Virus record (IMG/VR): IMGVR_UViG_3300036852_000211
Coordinates: 1 to 43,792 of that record
Direction: 5' to 3' (one strand)
From: a virus
DNA: 43,792 nucleotides
Below the pieces are notes generated by a model. That model was not told the DNA's origin and searched no databases. It saw only the letters and a list, made by a program, of their open reading frames with translations. Made by a program: the position numbers and the translations under genes. Positions 29,209 to 38,148 of this stretch are shown one piece after another; within the stretch, counting starts at the first letter, position 1, and each line of letters starts with the position of its first letter.

Positions 29209-31142
29209 TGGCGCAGGATCAAACGAGGGTCTGGCGCTTTACCAATTTCCGGGGGTATTCCTCGAGAAGCAGCCCGCAATCACTACCCCCAGGCATCGGC
29301 GGGGCCTGTGAAGACGTGCTCCTGGTGCCGGGATCACTCGGGAAGCGACGACCCTCGACTACGGGGCAATCATTGACCAGTGGCCCGACAGCAGAAGTAC
29401 ATTACATGGCTGTGCATCGGCCTGCGGGGAGCGGCACGATTCAGCCGCAATTGTGGGCCTTCAGCAATACCACGGCGGTTGTCGTGCATGCTTGGTCCAC
29501 GGTGACGAGCACGTGGACTGCTCGCACACTGATCGATACACCGACGGGTAGCGGATCACCGATTGCCCTCACGTTCAATGACAAGTTCTATCTCGCCTAT
29601 GAGAACGCCGAAAACCGCTTGCATTTGTGGGATGGCACGGCCGTCCGGCGCGTCGGACTCATTCAACCCGCCGCGCCAACCATCGCGAACACTGGGGCCG
29701 GCGCGTACGCAGCGACGGCACGGCAATATCGCATCGCCTTTCTGATTAAGAGCGGATCAGATGTCGTCGTGATGTCGGAACTCTCCGCCGCGGTCTCTTT
29801 TACGCCTTCGGGGGCAGGAACAGCCGCGCGCATCACCAAATCCACGACCGTCGATAGCGCGACCCATTGGCGTATCTACGCCTTGATTTCAACGGCTGGT
29901 GACACCTACGACCTCTATGAAGACATCAGCGGGGATATTGCCGTCGCGACGACGACGTACGACGATAGTGTCAATCCGAGTGCGTATGACGGTGACGCGC
30001 CGCCCGCATTGGGCCTGCACATCCCGCCGCCCTCATGGAAGTTCATGATCACCGATGGGAACCGTCTGATCGGCGCGGGGGCGTGGAAAACCTCCTCGGC
30101 TGCCGGCGAAACCGTGCCGAAGACATCGCGAGTCTGGTTCACGCGCGTGCTGGGATCGTCTGACATTGGCGATGACGAAACGATTCCCAATACGGCGTCC
30201 CAAAAGAACTGGATCGATGTGGGACAAGGGGATGGGGATATCGTCGTCGGCTTAGGTGGTCCTATTGATGGCATCGTATACGTCGTCAAGACACGCCGGA
30301 TCTACCGTCTGATTCCCACTGGGATCGATACCGTACCCTACCGTATCGATCCGACGTCCATTGCGGTGGGGGCGCTAGATTCTGGGGGCACATACGCCCA
30401 TCGCAATATCGTGCACGCGGGGCAGGAGTTGTATTTCCAAGCCCGGTCAGGCGCACATCGTCTGTCGCCCGCCTATGGTGTGCAGTACGTGGGCCTCGAC
30501 ATCAGTGATAGCCAAGGATTAGGGCCTGTTTGCAAAGGGGGCGCGTACAACCCGGACCTCAATGTCGTGGCATGGGTGGCCAGTACCGTCTCCGAGATGC
30601 ATGTCTTCTACCCACCACTCGCCGAAGCCACGCGCGAAGGGTGGCGTGGCGGGTGGGGGGTGTGGAATCCGGCGGCGTTCAGCACACCGAGTTCCCTGGT
30701 GATGTTTGAACCCAGTGGCGAGCTGACCCAGCAATTCCTCACGCTTGGCGGTGCCCACGCCGGATCCGCCAAAATCGATATCTTCAGCAGTGCGGCCGCG
30801 TCTGATTCAGGCGGCACCTATATCCCACGGATCGACTCAGCGCCCTTGCTGGCAGCAGGTGGGCATAAACGGTTGTCTGCCGCTGCACCCGTCTTTGAAG
30901 CCGATGTCAATGCTGCTGCGACGCCCACACTGACCTACGTCATGGATTATGGCCGGGAATCCCGCGCGGCCACGGTGCCGGTCTTGACCCAGAGTGGAAA
31001 TGAATTGCGGAAAATTCACGTGGTGGAAGGACTGGAAGCGGCGGATGTGGCCGCATTGCAAGTGCGGCTGCAGTGGGACACGGATCAAACAAATCTCGTG
31101 GATGCGGTCGTGGTGCGCTACAAGGAGCAAGAACCGCTGTGA
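29208..31142 (+). CDS. Tail nozzle / hub protein (P22 gp10-like)
   Basis: 644 residues from a GTG overlapping the previous TAG. It is nearly all beta with repeating blade-like segments (LTFNDKFYLAYENAENRLHLWDG, ITDGNRLIGAGAW, HVFYPPLAEATREGWRGGWG), consistent with the beta-propeller nozzle that extends the portal channel in short-tailed phages. The length suits this role. It is GTGA-coupled to the next gene. Confidence 0.77.
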   Translation: MAQDQTRVWRFTNFRGYSSRSSPQSLPPGIGGACEDVLLVPGSLGKRRPSTTGQSLTSGPTAEVHYMAVHRPAGSGTIQPQLWAFSNTTAVVVHAWSTVTSTWTARTLIDTPTGSGSPIALTFNDKFYLAYENAENRLHLWDGTAVRRVGLIQPAAPTIANTGAGAYAATARQYRIAFLIKSGSDVVVMSELSAAVSFTPSGAGTAARITKSTTVDSATHWRIYALISTAGDTYDLYEDISGDIAVATTTYDDSVNPSAYDGDAPPALGLHIPPPSWKFMITDGNRLIGAGAWKTSSAAGETVPKTSRVWFTRVLGSSDIGDDETIPNTASQKNWIDVGQGDGDIVVGLGGPIDGIVYVVKTRRIYRLIPTGIDTVPYRIDPTSIAVGALDSGGTYAHRNIVHAGQELYFQARSGAHRLSPAYGVQYVGLDISDSQGLGPVCKGGAYNPDLNVVAWVASTVSEMHVFYPPLAEATREGWRGGWGVWNPAAFSTPSSLVMFEPSGELTQQFLTLGGAHAGSAKIDIFSSAAASDSGGTYIPRIDSAPLLAAGGHKRLSAAAPVFEADVNAAATPTLTYVMDYGRESRAATVPVLTQSGNELRKIHVVEGLEAADVAALQVRLQWDTDQTNLVDAVVVRYKEQEPL

Positions 31143-31681
31143 AGTTACCACTCTCATTTCATTCATGGCATGACGTATTGGTGTTCGCCACCTCGATTGC
31201 GGCAAGTTGGAATGTGGAGCACAACGCAGATGGCACGCACAAAACAGGACCACGCGGGAAGGCGTACTTAGGCACGGGACAAACCATCGCCGATGGTCCC
31301 TTGACTCGTATCACGTTGGACAAGATTGTCTACGACCACTTCAACGAGTTCAACCCGATCACGGGCTTGTGGACGGCCCGTGAGGACATGGATGTCATCG
31401 TGTTCGCGGGATTATTTATCGCCAGTACCGATACAGGGAATTGGTACGTCACGATTAATCAGGATGAGACGTCCACGGGTGGCGGGGCGACGAATATCAA
31501 ATCGTACTCCATCGATCAAGCGCCGGTGAATGGGACGACGACGGGCCGACAACTCTCGGCGGTGCTCGAAGTGAAGCGCGGCCATTCCATTGCTCTGATG
31601 GCCGAACAACATACAGGCGGGAATCAGACGGTGGGAGCGGGCGAAAACTCCACGTGGATGGCGATCCATCGCACGCGATGA
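31139..31681 (+). CDS. C1q/TNF-like jelly-roll protein, putative receptor-binding tip
   Basis: 180 residues from a GTG overlap. The pattern of FNEFNPITGLWTAREDMDVIV, VFAGLFIAS, WYVTINQDE and VLEVKRGHSIALMAEQHTGG matches a C1q-type jelly roll, a trimeric fold common at phage fibre tips. It follows the tail nozzle and no long fibre gene is present, so it may be the receptor-binding protein or be held by another fibre. Confidence 0.68.
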   Translation: MKLPLSFHSWHDVLVFATSIAASWNVEHNADGTHKTGPRGKAYLGTGQTIADGPLTRITLDKIVYDHFNEFNPITGLWTAREDMDVIVFAGLFIASTDTGNWYVTINQDETSTGGGATNIKSYSIDQAPVNGTTTGRQLSAVLEVKRGHSIALMAEQHTGGNQTVGAGENSTWMAIHRTR

Positions 31682-31710
31682 CAGGCACGGACCACACGAA
31701 GAGTTAAGTT

Positions 31711-32667
31711 ATGGCACTCCCTCGTTACGGTCGATATACCGATCAGGATGCGCTGCAACGGGCCATGTTGGGCGAAGAGGAAGAACCCCGTCTCTATCGT
31801 CCTGGACCGAATGTCACGCAAGGCTTGATTCCGCCGATTCCGTCATTGCCGACGCCCTATGACGATCCGGCGCGTCCGCAACTTGGTCCACCGATGCGCC
31901 CGCCAGTACAGCCGGCCGATCCGGTACGCACGAAAGCCCTCACGGATTTTCGGACGGCCAATCAGGGCGGCTCGAGCGAAGACTATCTGCGTAAGGCCTA
32001 CACGTCATTTCTCGGCCGTGAGGCCGATCCGGAAGGGCTGGTCGCGCACTATCAGAATCCCGGCGGCGTCGAGGGGGCTCTAGGGTCGCTCTATGACTCG
32101 CCTGAAGGTGTGGCGTATCGGGCTCGGCCCACGCCTCCAGCCACACCTCCACCGACCACAGGCGGAACGACGTACGGACAGACGCTCCCGACACGTGGCG
32201 CCACTGGCCAACTCACGGGCTATCCCACGGATCTCGGGCGGTCCATGAAACATGTGTTCGGTGCCATTGCGGCGCGGTATCCAAACGACCGGAACCAACT
32301 CGCAAACATCATGCAAGACCCGGAATTTAAGGCGTGGTTCCCGAATGCTCGACAAATTGACGATGACAAGGTCGATTTTGGCGGCCAACTCTCGGATTTC
32401 GAGGAAGGCGTTCCTGTCGGTGTTGTCGACGTCATGCGCGGCGGGGATGATGCGTGGCAATGGATCGATCAGAACTTTGTGGATGGGGGTGGTGGCGGTG
32501 GTGGCACGGCTGGTCTTTCCCCGGATCTGCTGATGGCGTTGGCGGGACTCGGCGATCAAGGCGGGACGCTCGAGGAGATTCAGCGCGAACTCGAGGCGGT
32601 AATTAGCGGCCGGCCGTCCCCAACCAATCAACGGTATCTCCAGGCGGCTCTGACGGGAGGGCGGTAA
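31711..32667 (+). CDS. Virion/ejection-module protein with DUF4214-like domain
   Basis: 318 residues. A Pro-rich N-terminal half surrounds the block YLRKAYTSFLGREADPEGLV with a following GxxxSPEG segment (about 90-130), which is typical of DUF4214 domains found in surface-layer and secreted proteins. The C-terminus has a poly-Gly hinge (GGGGGGG) and an acidic helix. It lies at the start of the presumed ejection genes. It may be a tail-associated or internal protein. Confidence 0.65.
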   Translation: MALPRYGRYTDQDALQRAMLGEEEEPRLYRPGPNVTQGLIPPIPSLPTPYDDPARPQLGPPMRPPVQPADPVRTKALTDFRTANQGGSSEDYLRKAYTSFLGREADPEGLVAHYQNPGGVEGALGSLYDSPEGVAYRARPTPPATPPPTTGGTTYGQTLPTRGATGQLTGYPTDLGRSMKHVFGAIAARYPNDRNQLANIMQDPEFKAWFPNARQIDDDKVDFGGQLSDFEEGVPVGVVDVMRGGDDAWQWIDQNFVDGGGGGGGTAGLSPDLLMALAGLGDQGGTLEEIQRELEAVISGRPSPTNQRYLQAALTGGR

Positions 32668-33803
32668 TGCCGATCTACGACCTCCCAACCGCGAAGCAGA
32701 GAGTCTCAGCCTACGCGACGCCGAAGTACGGTCGCGGCCCAACGGAGGACGAATTCGCCCGGATTGGCTCAGCCATCGGGTACGGTGGCGGGGACATTAC
32801 CGATGAGATGTTGAATCAAGCCTATGGAGAGGTGGACCGGATCGCGAGTTCCTACGGTGCGACATCGCCACAACCGCAAGCGCCCTTGCCAGCGCCGGAT
32901 CTCGACCTCGAGGCAGCCAAGCAGCAAGTCACGGGGTATGCGACCCCACGATACGGACGAGGCCCAACGGAACAGGAATTCGCAACCATTGGCCAGAACG
33001 TCGGCTATCAGGGCGGGTCCGTCACGCAGGACATGCTGCAACGGGCTTTTGGCGAAGTCGACCAACTCGCGCGCGCTCAGGGCGCCCCCAATGCCCCTGC
33101 GGCCCCTGCAGCGCCCGCTCAGACCGCGATCTCGCCTCCGGCAGGGGTCAATATTCCCCCCAATCTACAGGCCACCGTGGGGAATCTCTTCGCCTCACCA
33201 CCGACGAGCCCTGTCCAAAGTGTGTATCAGGATTCACTGTTGTCGTTGATTCAGAATGCCCAACGCCCGCCCAGTCTCACTGATCCGACGCTGCAACCTG
33301 CGTCAGATGTCTATCGAGCTAGTCAACAGCGAGCGACTGAGCGCGCGCGCAGCGCGTTAGCCGAACGCGCGGCGGCGACTGGCACGCTGGGTGCGGGTGG
33401 CTTCGATGCCGGTGTGCAGCAACTCTATAACGAGGAAGGCCGGAATATTGCCGAGTACAACGCGAATCTGGTCCTCGGTGAAATGCAGGCGCGTCGGCAG
33501 CAATTGATGCAAGGACTCGCCTTGGCCCAAGCGACGGGGAATGCTGAGGCGGCACGGCAACTCCAAACGCAATTGGCGCTGCTCCAAGAGTCGATGGGCG
33601 AGTCGCAGTTTGGGCGTGAACTGGGATTCAGAGAAAAGGCCCTCGGTCAGCAAGGCACACTCGGACGCGGCGAGCTCGCCCTCCGGCTCTTGGCGCTGCT
33701 CACGGGCAATGCCTACAACTACGACGTGCTTGGGAGCAATAACGCCTTCCGGCTGAGCGATTCCAACCAGCGCGCCCTTGAACTCTTACTTGGAGGGCTG
33801 TGA
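32667..33803 (+). CDS. Ejection-module protein with two 60-residue tandem repeats
   Basis: 378 residues (TAATG start). Residues 5-64 and 80-139 are clear copies of one unit (YATPKYGRGPTEDEFARIG and YATPRYGRGPTEQEFATIG) at an offset of exactly 75. A Pro/Ala linker and a long Gln/Ala-rich helical half (RARSALAERAAATGTLGAGG) follow. Repeated units with a helical body suit internal virion proteins ejected into the cell. The GRGPTExEF motif itself is unfamiliar to me. Confidence 0.65.
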   Translation: MPIYDLPTAKQRVSAYATPKYGRGPTEDEFARIGSAIGYGGGDITDEMLNQAYGEVDRIASSYGATSPQPQAPLPAPDLDLEAAKQQVTGYATPRYGRGPTEQEFATIGQNVGYQGGSVTQDMLQRAFGEVDQLARAQGAPNAPAAPAAPAQTAISPPAGVNIPPNLQATVGNLFASPPTSPVQSVYQDSLLSLIQNAQRPPSLTDPTLQPASDVYRASQQRATERARSALAERAAATGTLGAGGFDAGVQQLYNEEGRNIAEYNANLVLGEMQARRQQLMQGLALAQATGNAEAARQLQTQLALLQESMGESQFGRELGFREKALGQQGTLGRGELALRLLALLTGNAYNYDVLGSNNAFRLSDSNQRALELLLGGL

Positions 33804-34507
33804 TGCCTTGGCTTGGCAAATTACTCGGCGGACTCTCAGTTGGAGCGGCGCCTTTTACTGGTGGGACATCACTGGCGTGGCTTCCTGCTGTCCTTGGAGC
33901 AGGGAGTGCCGCCGCAAGTGCTATTGGGACAGGACTTTCTCAAAATCGTCAAGGCCAAAACACAGCCGCACAACAGCAGAATCAATTGCTGGCGCAACTC
34001 TTCGGCACACAGCAGGGAGCAGCACTCTCCGCCTTACAGGGCGAGGAAGCGGGCAAGCTGAACCGTGCGGGCCTTGATCTGAGCCAGCGGCAATTTGCTC
34101 TCAATGCCCCCAGTGTGCGCGGCCGTCAAGCAGTGGCCGGATCATTACTCCAAAACTTGCAACCGGCCACGATGAGCGGTGGGTCCGCACGCCTACAGGC
34201 GGCGACTCCGCGGATCAGCGGGGGACTGAATGCCTCAGTGCTCAGTCCTGACGCTCGGCAAGTAGGGCAATTCATGGTCCAACAAGCACTTACCGGCCAA
34301 CAGCAGGGCGACGTCTTTGAGTCCATTCCGGCCACGGATTTTCAGGGTGGACGGCTCACGCCGCCAGCGATGACCGCGTACCAGCAACCAGGCAAGATGG
34401 AGTCAATCCTCGGTCTGCTTGGGCTCACCCAGCCATTGATTGAAGAGTTCCGCAGGACGAGAAGGCGCTATAACCCGCTCGAGCCTTCAAAGACGGCGGG
34501 AGGCTAA
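33803..34507 (+). CDS. Putative ejection protein with hydrophobic N-terminus
   Basis: 234 residues from a TGATG overlap. Residues 5-45 are Gly/Ala-rich and hydrophobic (LGGLSVGAAPFTGGTSLAWL), consistent with a membrane-inserting segment. The remainder is Gln/Ala/Leu-rich helix, as in P22-type pilot proteins gp7/gp16/gp20 that form the DNA-delivery channel. Only the pattern and the position support this. Confidence 0.63.
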   Translation: MPWLGKLLGGLSVGAAPFTGGTSLAWLPAVLGAGSAAASAIGTGLSQNRQGQNTAAQQQNQLLAQLFGTQQGAALSALQGEEAGKLNRAGLDLSQRQFALNAPSVRGRQAVAGSLLQNLQPATMSGGSARLQAATPRISGGLNASVLSPDARQVGQFMVQQALTGQQQGDVFESIPATDFQGGRLTPPAMTAYQQPGKMESILGLLGLTQPLIEEFRRTRRRYNPLEPSKTAGG

Positions 34508-34509
34508 TC

Positions 34510-35553
34510 ATGCCTTTGGGCATTCCCGGACACATCGGCCAAATCGCGCGAGAGCAACTCGACGAACAACTCAAGCAGCAACTCGAACAGCAACTTGTCG
34601 CGCAACGGATCAAAGAGTTCGAGGCTGAACAGCGTGTGCAACAAGAACGGCTTGATCTCGATCGCCAGCAACTTGCTGGACAAGCCGCGCATCAAGGTCG
34701 CATGGAACGTGCTGCAAGTAATCGCACAGGCGTCGAAGAGATGCAATTGACGCGGGCGGCCATGGATAAGGCTGAACGGGCGGCACAACTTGATGCCCTT
34801 GCGAACGATCCGAATCAATCGCCCCAAGTGCGACAACTCATTCCCTTACTGAGAGCTGGCGGAATCTCGAATATTCCCGCTGACGTCCTGACGTCGCCGA
34901 AGTCCCCGAAATACCGCGTGACTGTGCCTGGTGCGAAGGGTGAGCCCATCTCCAAGTTGTATAGAGAAGAGGAATTAGAGCAGGGCGTCACAGAGTACCG
35001 CGCACCAGAGAAACCGTCGCGCACGGAGTTGACGCCTGGACAGGCGTTCAGCGCCGAACGTCAGCTTCGCAATGAATTTCGGATCGAGAGTAAAGCGGCG
35101 CGCGAAGTCACCACACAATTGGGCCTGATGCGTGCCGCCCTGACCGCTGCGAAACAGGGCGATATGGCCGCTGGGTCTCAAGGCGTCCTTGTGACATTTC
35201 AAAAGATTCTCGATCCAACTAGTGTGGTCCGTGAATCAGAATATGCACGATCAGCTGCCGGACAATCACTCTTGTCACGGATCGAAGGCGGGTATCAACG
35301 TTTGGTAAAGGGCGGTGCGGGCGTGCCCGTGCAAGAGTTGGAAAAGTTTGTTTCCTTGGCAGAACAGTTTGCCAAGAATCAACAGGCCAACGCGAACGAA
35401 TTCAAGAAACAGGCGGAAGCCATTGCCGTTGATTACAGGCTCGACCCAGAGCGGATCACACGAGAGATTGGCGAGCTAGAGACAAAAGCTCCTCCTGAAC
35501 CAGGCGCGAAACCTCGACTTCGATTTGATGCGAAGGGGAATCGCATCCCGTAA
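34510..35553 (+). CDS. Putative internal virion (ejection) protein, coiled coil
   Basis: 347 residues. The first 70 form a continuous Gln/Leu/Glu helix (REQLDEQLKQQLEQQLVAQR). The centre holds SKLYREEELEQGVTEYR and the end is helical with a basic tail. It lies between two other ejection-like genes and the stop overlaps the next start (TAATG). No enzymatic motif is seen. Confidence 0.63.
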   Translation: MPLGIPGHIGQIAREQLDEQLKQQLEQQLVAQRIKEFEAEQRVQQERLDLDRQQLAGQAAHQGRMERAASNRTGVEEMQLTRAAMDKAERAAQLDALANDPNQSPQVRQLIPLLRAGGISNIPADVLTSPKSPKYRVTVPGAKGEPISKLYREEELEQGVTEYRAPEKPSRTELTPGQAFSAERQLRNEFRIESKAAREVTTQLGLMRAALTAAKQGDMAAGSQGVLVTFQKILDPTSVVRESEYARSAAGQSLLSRIEGGYQRLVKGGAGVPVQELEKFVSLAEQFAKNQQANANEFKKQAEAIAVDYRLDPERITREIGELETKAPPEPGAKPRLRFDAKGNRIP

Positions 35554-36881
35554 TGCCGCAGCAACCGATCATCGTGGATGTCGAAGGTGTCGGGGAATTG
35601 GAATTTCCAAGCGGCACAGATGAGATTGTGATCCAGCAGACCGTCAAGCGAGTGATTGGTGATCAACGTCCATTGAGAGAGTTCGGCCCTGCTCGGTTCG
35701 CGATTGAGGCCACACGCACACCACCCAAACCGGAGATGTTGCCCACCGCAGGCGGGATGCTGGGAAGTGCCCTCGGTCCGATCGGTGCGGCAGTTGGCGG
35801 CGGGGCGGGAGCAGCGGCGCGCAATCTGTACCAGGGACGACCCATCACGGAAGGCGTCGCAACAGACGCCGCGATTCAAGGAGCGGCCCAACTCCTCGGC
35901 CCCCTGATCAGTAAGGCGAAATCCGCACTGGTCCCCATTGCGCAAAAGGGCCATGACGTACTGATGAAGGGTGCGCTCAAGATGGACCGCGGGTATCTCA
36001 ACAAGATGACCGGGCCACGCGGGGATCTGGCTGCCAAAGAGCAGCGCATCCTAAATACAGTGCGCGGACTCGGCGTCAACCCTACCACACGGGCCGGGGG
36101 TGAACGCATTCAATCCGCGATCGAAGATATCGCCGCCAAACGCACCGCTAAGATCGCCGCCGCCCCTGATGAGCCTGTGCCTCGGTCTGGCCGCGCGGCC
36201 GAACATGCTGGCCGCCGTGTCACTGAAAAGATCGGCCGTGGCGAAGCGCCACGCGAACGGCTCGCGACCAGCCGCGGCGTAGTTGAACAGATCAAGGAAT
36301 CCCCGCGCACGGGTGAAGCAGCATTGCAACGAGTCTCATTTGCTCAGCAGCCGACACCGATTCTAGATGCCTCCGGACGACCGATCACGCGGCTGGTCCC
36401 AATCGCCGGGAAAGAAATCCGTCGTGCCAAGGATCTAACGCCACAACAATTGGCAGAGACGATCGAGGAAACCAACAATGAACTGCGGGGATTATTTGGC
36501 GATGCCAAGTTGGGGCCACGGGCCGAAACACTCATGGGTATCAAAGGCGCACGCGGCCAATCTCTCGATCTGGCTGCGCGAACTGGGCCACTGTCGCGAC
36601 AGATGCGTGATCTCATTGACGTCCGGAATGTGAGTCAGATCGCCAGACGCCGTGCCGATGCCTACAACCCGATTGGGCTTACGGACGTCATCAGTTTATC
36701 CGCCGGGCGTCCAACCGTACTGGCGGCGTCAATGAGTATGAAACCCAAGACACAAGGGGCCTTGGCGGCACTTCTCGGGCGAAAGGCGCGCACGTTGGCT
36801 GAGCCTGGGGCGAGTGAGGTGATGACCCCGCAACTCGCACGACTCTTGCACCTCTTACTAACGTCTCACGAACAGGAGTAG
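35553..36881 (+). CDS. Putative internal virion protein with glycine-zipper membrane segment
   Basis: 442 residues from a TAATG overlap. Residues 64-92 contain a glycine zipper (GMLGSALGPIGAAVGGGAGA), a feature of ejection proteins that enter the host membrane. The other regions are basic and helical (RAAEHAGRRVTEKIGRGEAP, ETIEETNNELRGLFG). It is the last gene before the lysis module. The zipper is visible; the ejection role is inferred. Confidence 0.68.
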   Translation: MPQQPIIVDVEGVGELEFPSGTDEIVIQQTVKRVIGDQRPLREFGPARFAIEATRTPPKPEMLPTAGGMLGSALGPIGAAVGGGAGAAARNLYQGRPITEGVATDAAIQGAAQLLGPLISKAKSALVPIAQKGHDVLMKGALKMDRGYLNKMTGPRGDLAAKEQRILNTVRGLGVNPTTRAGGERIQSAIEDIAAKRTAKIAAAPDEPVPRSGRAAEHAGRRVTEKIGRGEAPRERLATSRGVVEQIKESPRTGEAALQRVSFAQQPTPILDASGRPITRLVPIAGKEIRRAKDLTPQQLAETIEETNNELRGLFGDAKLGPRAETLMGIKGARGQSLDLAARTGPLSRQMRDLIDVRNVSQIARRRADAYNPIGLTDVISLSAGRPTVLAASMSMKPKTQGALAALLGRKARTLAEPGASEVMTPQLARLLHLLLTSHEQE

Positions 36882-37064
36882 ATGATGCTCACGGTCCTTC
36901 TCGTCCTCGTCGTTATCGGCGTGTGCCTCTATCTTGTCGAAAATTTTATTCCGATGTCTGCTCCGATTAAGACGGTGCTCCGCGTGGTTGTCATCATCCT
37001 CCTCGTACTTTGGTTGTTGCGTATCTTCGGCGTGACGGATTTGCCCATCCCGCAAGTGCGGTGA
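36882..37064 (+). CDS. Small two-segment membrane protein, candidate holin
   Basis: 60 residues with two hydrophobic spans (about 2-20, LTVLLVLVVIGVCLYLV, and 31-48, LRVVVIILLVLWLLRIFG) separated by a short polar loop. It begins at the first codon after the previous stop. Size and position directly upstream of the spanin-like and lysozyme genes suit a holin that times lysis; small two-span proteins of unknown role (Thivi_2564-like) look similar. Confidence 0.65.
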   Translation: MMLTVLLVLVVIGVCLYLVENFIPMSAPIKTVLRVVVIILLVLWLLRIFGVTDLPIPQVR

Positions 37065-37071
37065 GACGCTT

Positions 37072-37431
37072 GTGACGCCTGACCAATGGTTCCAAACTGC
37101 CTATACGATCCTCGCAGCCGCGTTAGTGGTGGGCGCGTGGTGGGGCCGGCGGCAAGCCGCCGAAAAGGCGGCTGCCATCGCTGTCGAACATATTCGGGAG
37201 CGCTTCGACGAGAAGGTGAACGAGTTGGAACGGCGGATTGAGGCGAGCGATGAACAGCGACAGCGCGAGTACGACAACCTTCACGCGAAAGCGGGCGAGA
37301 CACAGAAAATGCTCGCGGATCTCTTCAAGGATCTCATGGATCGCTTTGCCCAGCGGCCAGAGTTCGACCGACTCGATCGGACCGTGGACGAATTGGTGCG
37401 GCGTTTTAATCAAGTGCAGGATCGGCGATGA
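37072..37431 (+). CDS. Single-span membrane protein with coiled coil, possible i-spanin
   Basis: 119 residues from a GTG. One N-terminal transmembrane helix (TAYTILAAALVVGAWWG) is followed by a long heptad coiled coil (IRERFDEKVNELERRIEASD onward). This is the layout of Rz-type inner-membrane spanins that fuse inner and outer membranes. An embedded Rz1-like lipoprotein was looked for in other frames and not found, so the assignment is tentative. It is ATGA-coupled to the lysozyme gene. Confidence 0.6.
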   Translation: MTPDQWFQTAYTILAAALVVGAWWGRRQAAEKAAAIAVEHIRERFDEKVNELERRIEASDEQRQREYDNLHAKAGETQKMLADLFKDLMDRFAQRPEFDRLDRTVDELVRRFNQVQDRR

Positions 37432-37856
37432 CGATCACGAGCGTGCTACGCGACCAACTCATTGCGCATGAAGGGTTACGATTGAAACCGTATCATGATA
37501 CCGTTGGGAAGCTCACGATTGGTGTTGGCCGCAATCTCACCGACGTCGGTATCTCGCAGGAAGAAGCTCTTTATCTCCTCGACAACGACCTCCGCGCATC
37601 TATCGCAGACTTAGAGCGACTCCCATGGTTTGAGTCGCTTGATCCCATCCGCCAGCGCGTGGTTGTGGACATGCGCTTCAACTTGGGGCCATCGAAGTTT
37701 CGAGGGTTCCACAATACCATCGCGGCGATGACGGTTGGTGATTATGAACGCGCCTCACGGTTGATGCTGCGATCAAAATGGGCCGAGCAAGTGGGCGGCC
37801 GTGCCGCACGCCTAGCGCGCATGATGCAGACAGGTCATGATGAGGGGACGCCGTGA
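37428..37856 (+). CDS. Endolysin, T4-type lysozyme (glycoside hydrolase family 24)
   Basis: 142 residues from an ATGA overlap. The catalytic triad is E15 (AHEG), D24 (PYHDTVGK) and T30 (LTIGVGRNLT), matching E11, D20 and T26 of T4 lysozyme with a shift of four. C-terminal conserved parts (RFNLGPSKFRGFHNTI, SKWAEQVGGRA) are intact. There is no signal peptide, so it needs a holin for release. It cleaves the glycan strands of peptidoglycan. Confidence 0.93.
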   Translation: MTITSVLRDQLIAHEGLRLKPYHDTVGKLTIGVGRNLTDVGISQEEALYLLDNDLRASIADLERLPWFESLDPIRQRVVVDMRFNLGPSKFRGFHNTIAAMTVGDYERASRLMLRSKWAEQVGGRAARLARMMQTGHDEGTP

Positions 37857-37923
37857 ACGTGGCGCCGTTCCCGGTCGGCCGAGTACTGGGTGTCCGTCGC
37901 CTGTCGGTGGAGTAGCGATTGTC

Positions 37924-38148
37924 ATGTATTGGTGGACAGAACGGGAAGATGGGCGGATGGCCGTGCCCGTGCCCGTATGGGTCCGGCATACGACGCAGGC
38001 TACAACCTTCGACCGCTGCGAAATTAAGGTAACCCGCGTGCCTGGGCACCTCGGATGGCGACGACAGCTCGTCATCCGGCAGCACGGCGAAGAATTGAGA
38101 CAATTCGCATCGAACAGAATAGGAGTCGGTAATCATGCTCAGCATTGA
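37924..38148 (+). CDS. Small hypothetical protein after the lysozyme
   Basis: 74 residues starting MYWWTEREDGRMAVPV. The product is basic and beta-like (VRHTTQATTFDRCEIKVTRV). The start is uncertain, and a 20-codon GTG frame at 37853-37915 lies in between and is probably not a gene. The 3' end overlaps the next gene by 14 bases. The function is unknown. Confidence 0.45.
   Translation: MYWWTEREDGRMAVPVPVWVRHTTQATTFDRCEIKVTRVPGHLGWRRQLVIRQHGEELRQFASNRIGVGNHAQH

Noticed and set aside
37072-37431. Rz1-type lipoprotein nested in the spanin-like gene
   Set aside because: Other frames over this stretch have no short ORF with a signal peptide and lipobox Cys.
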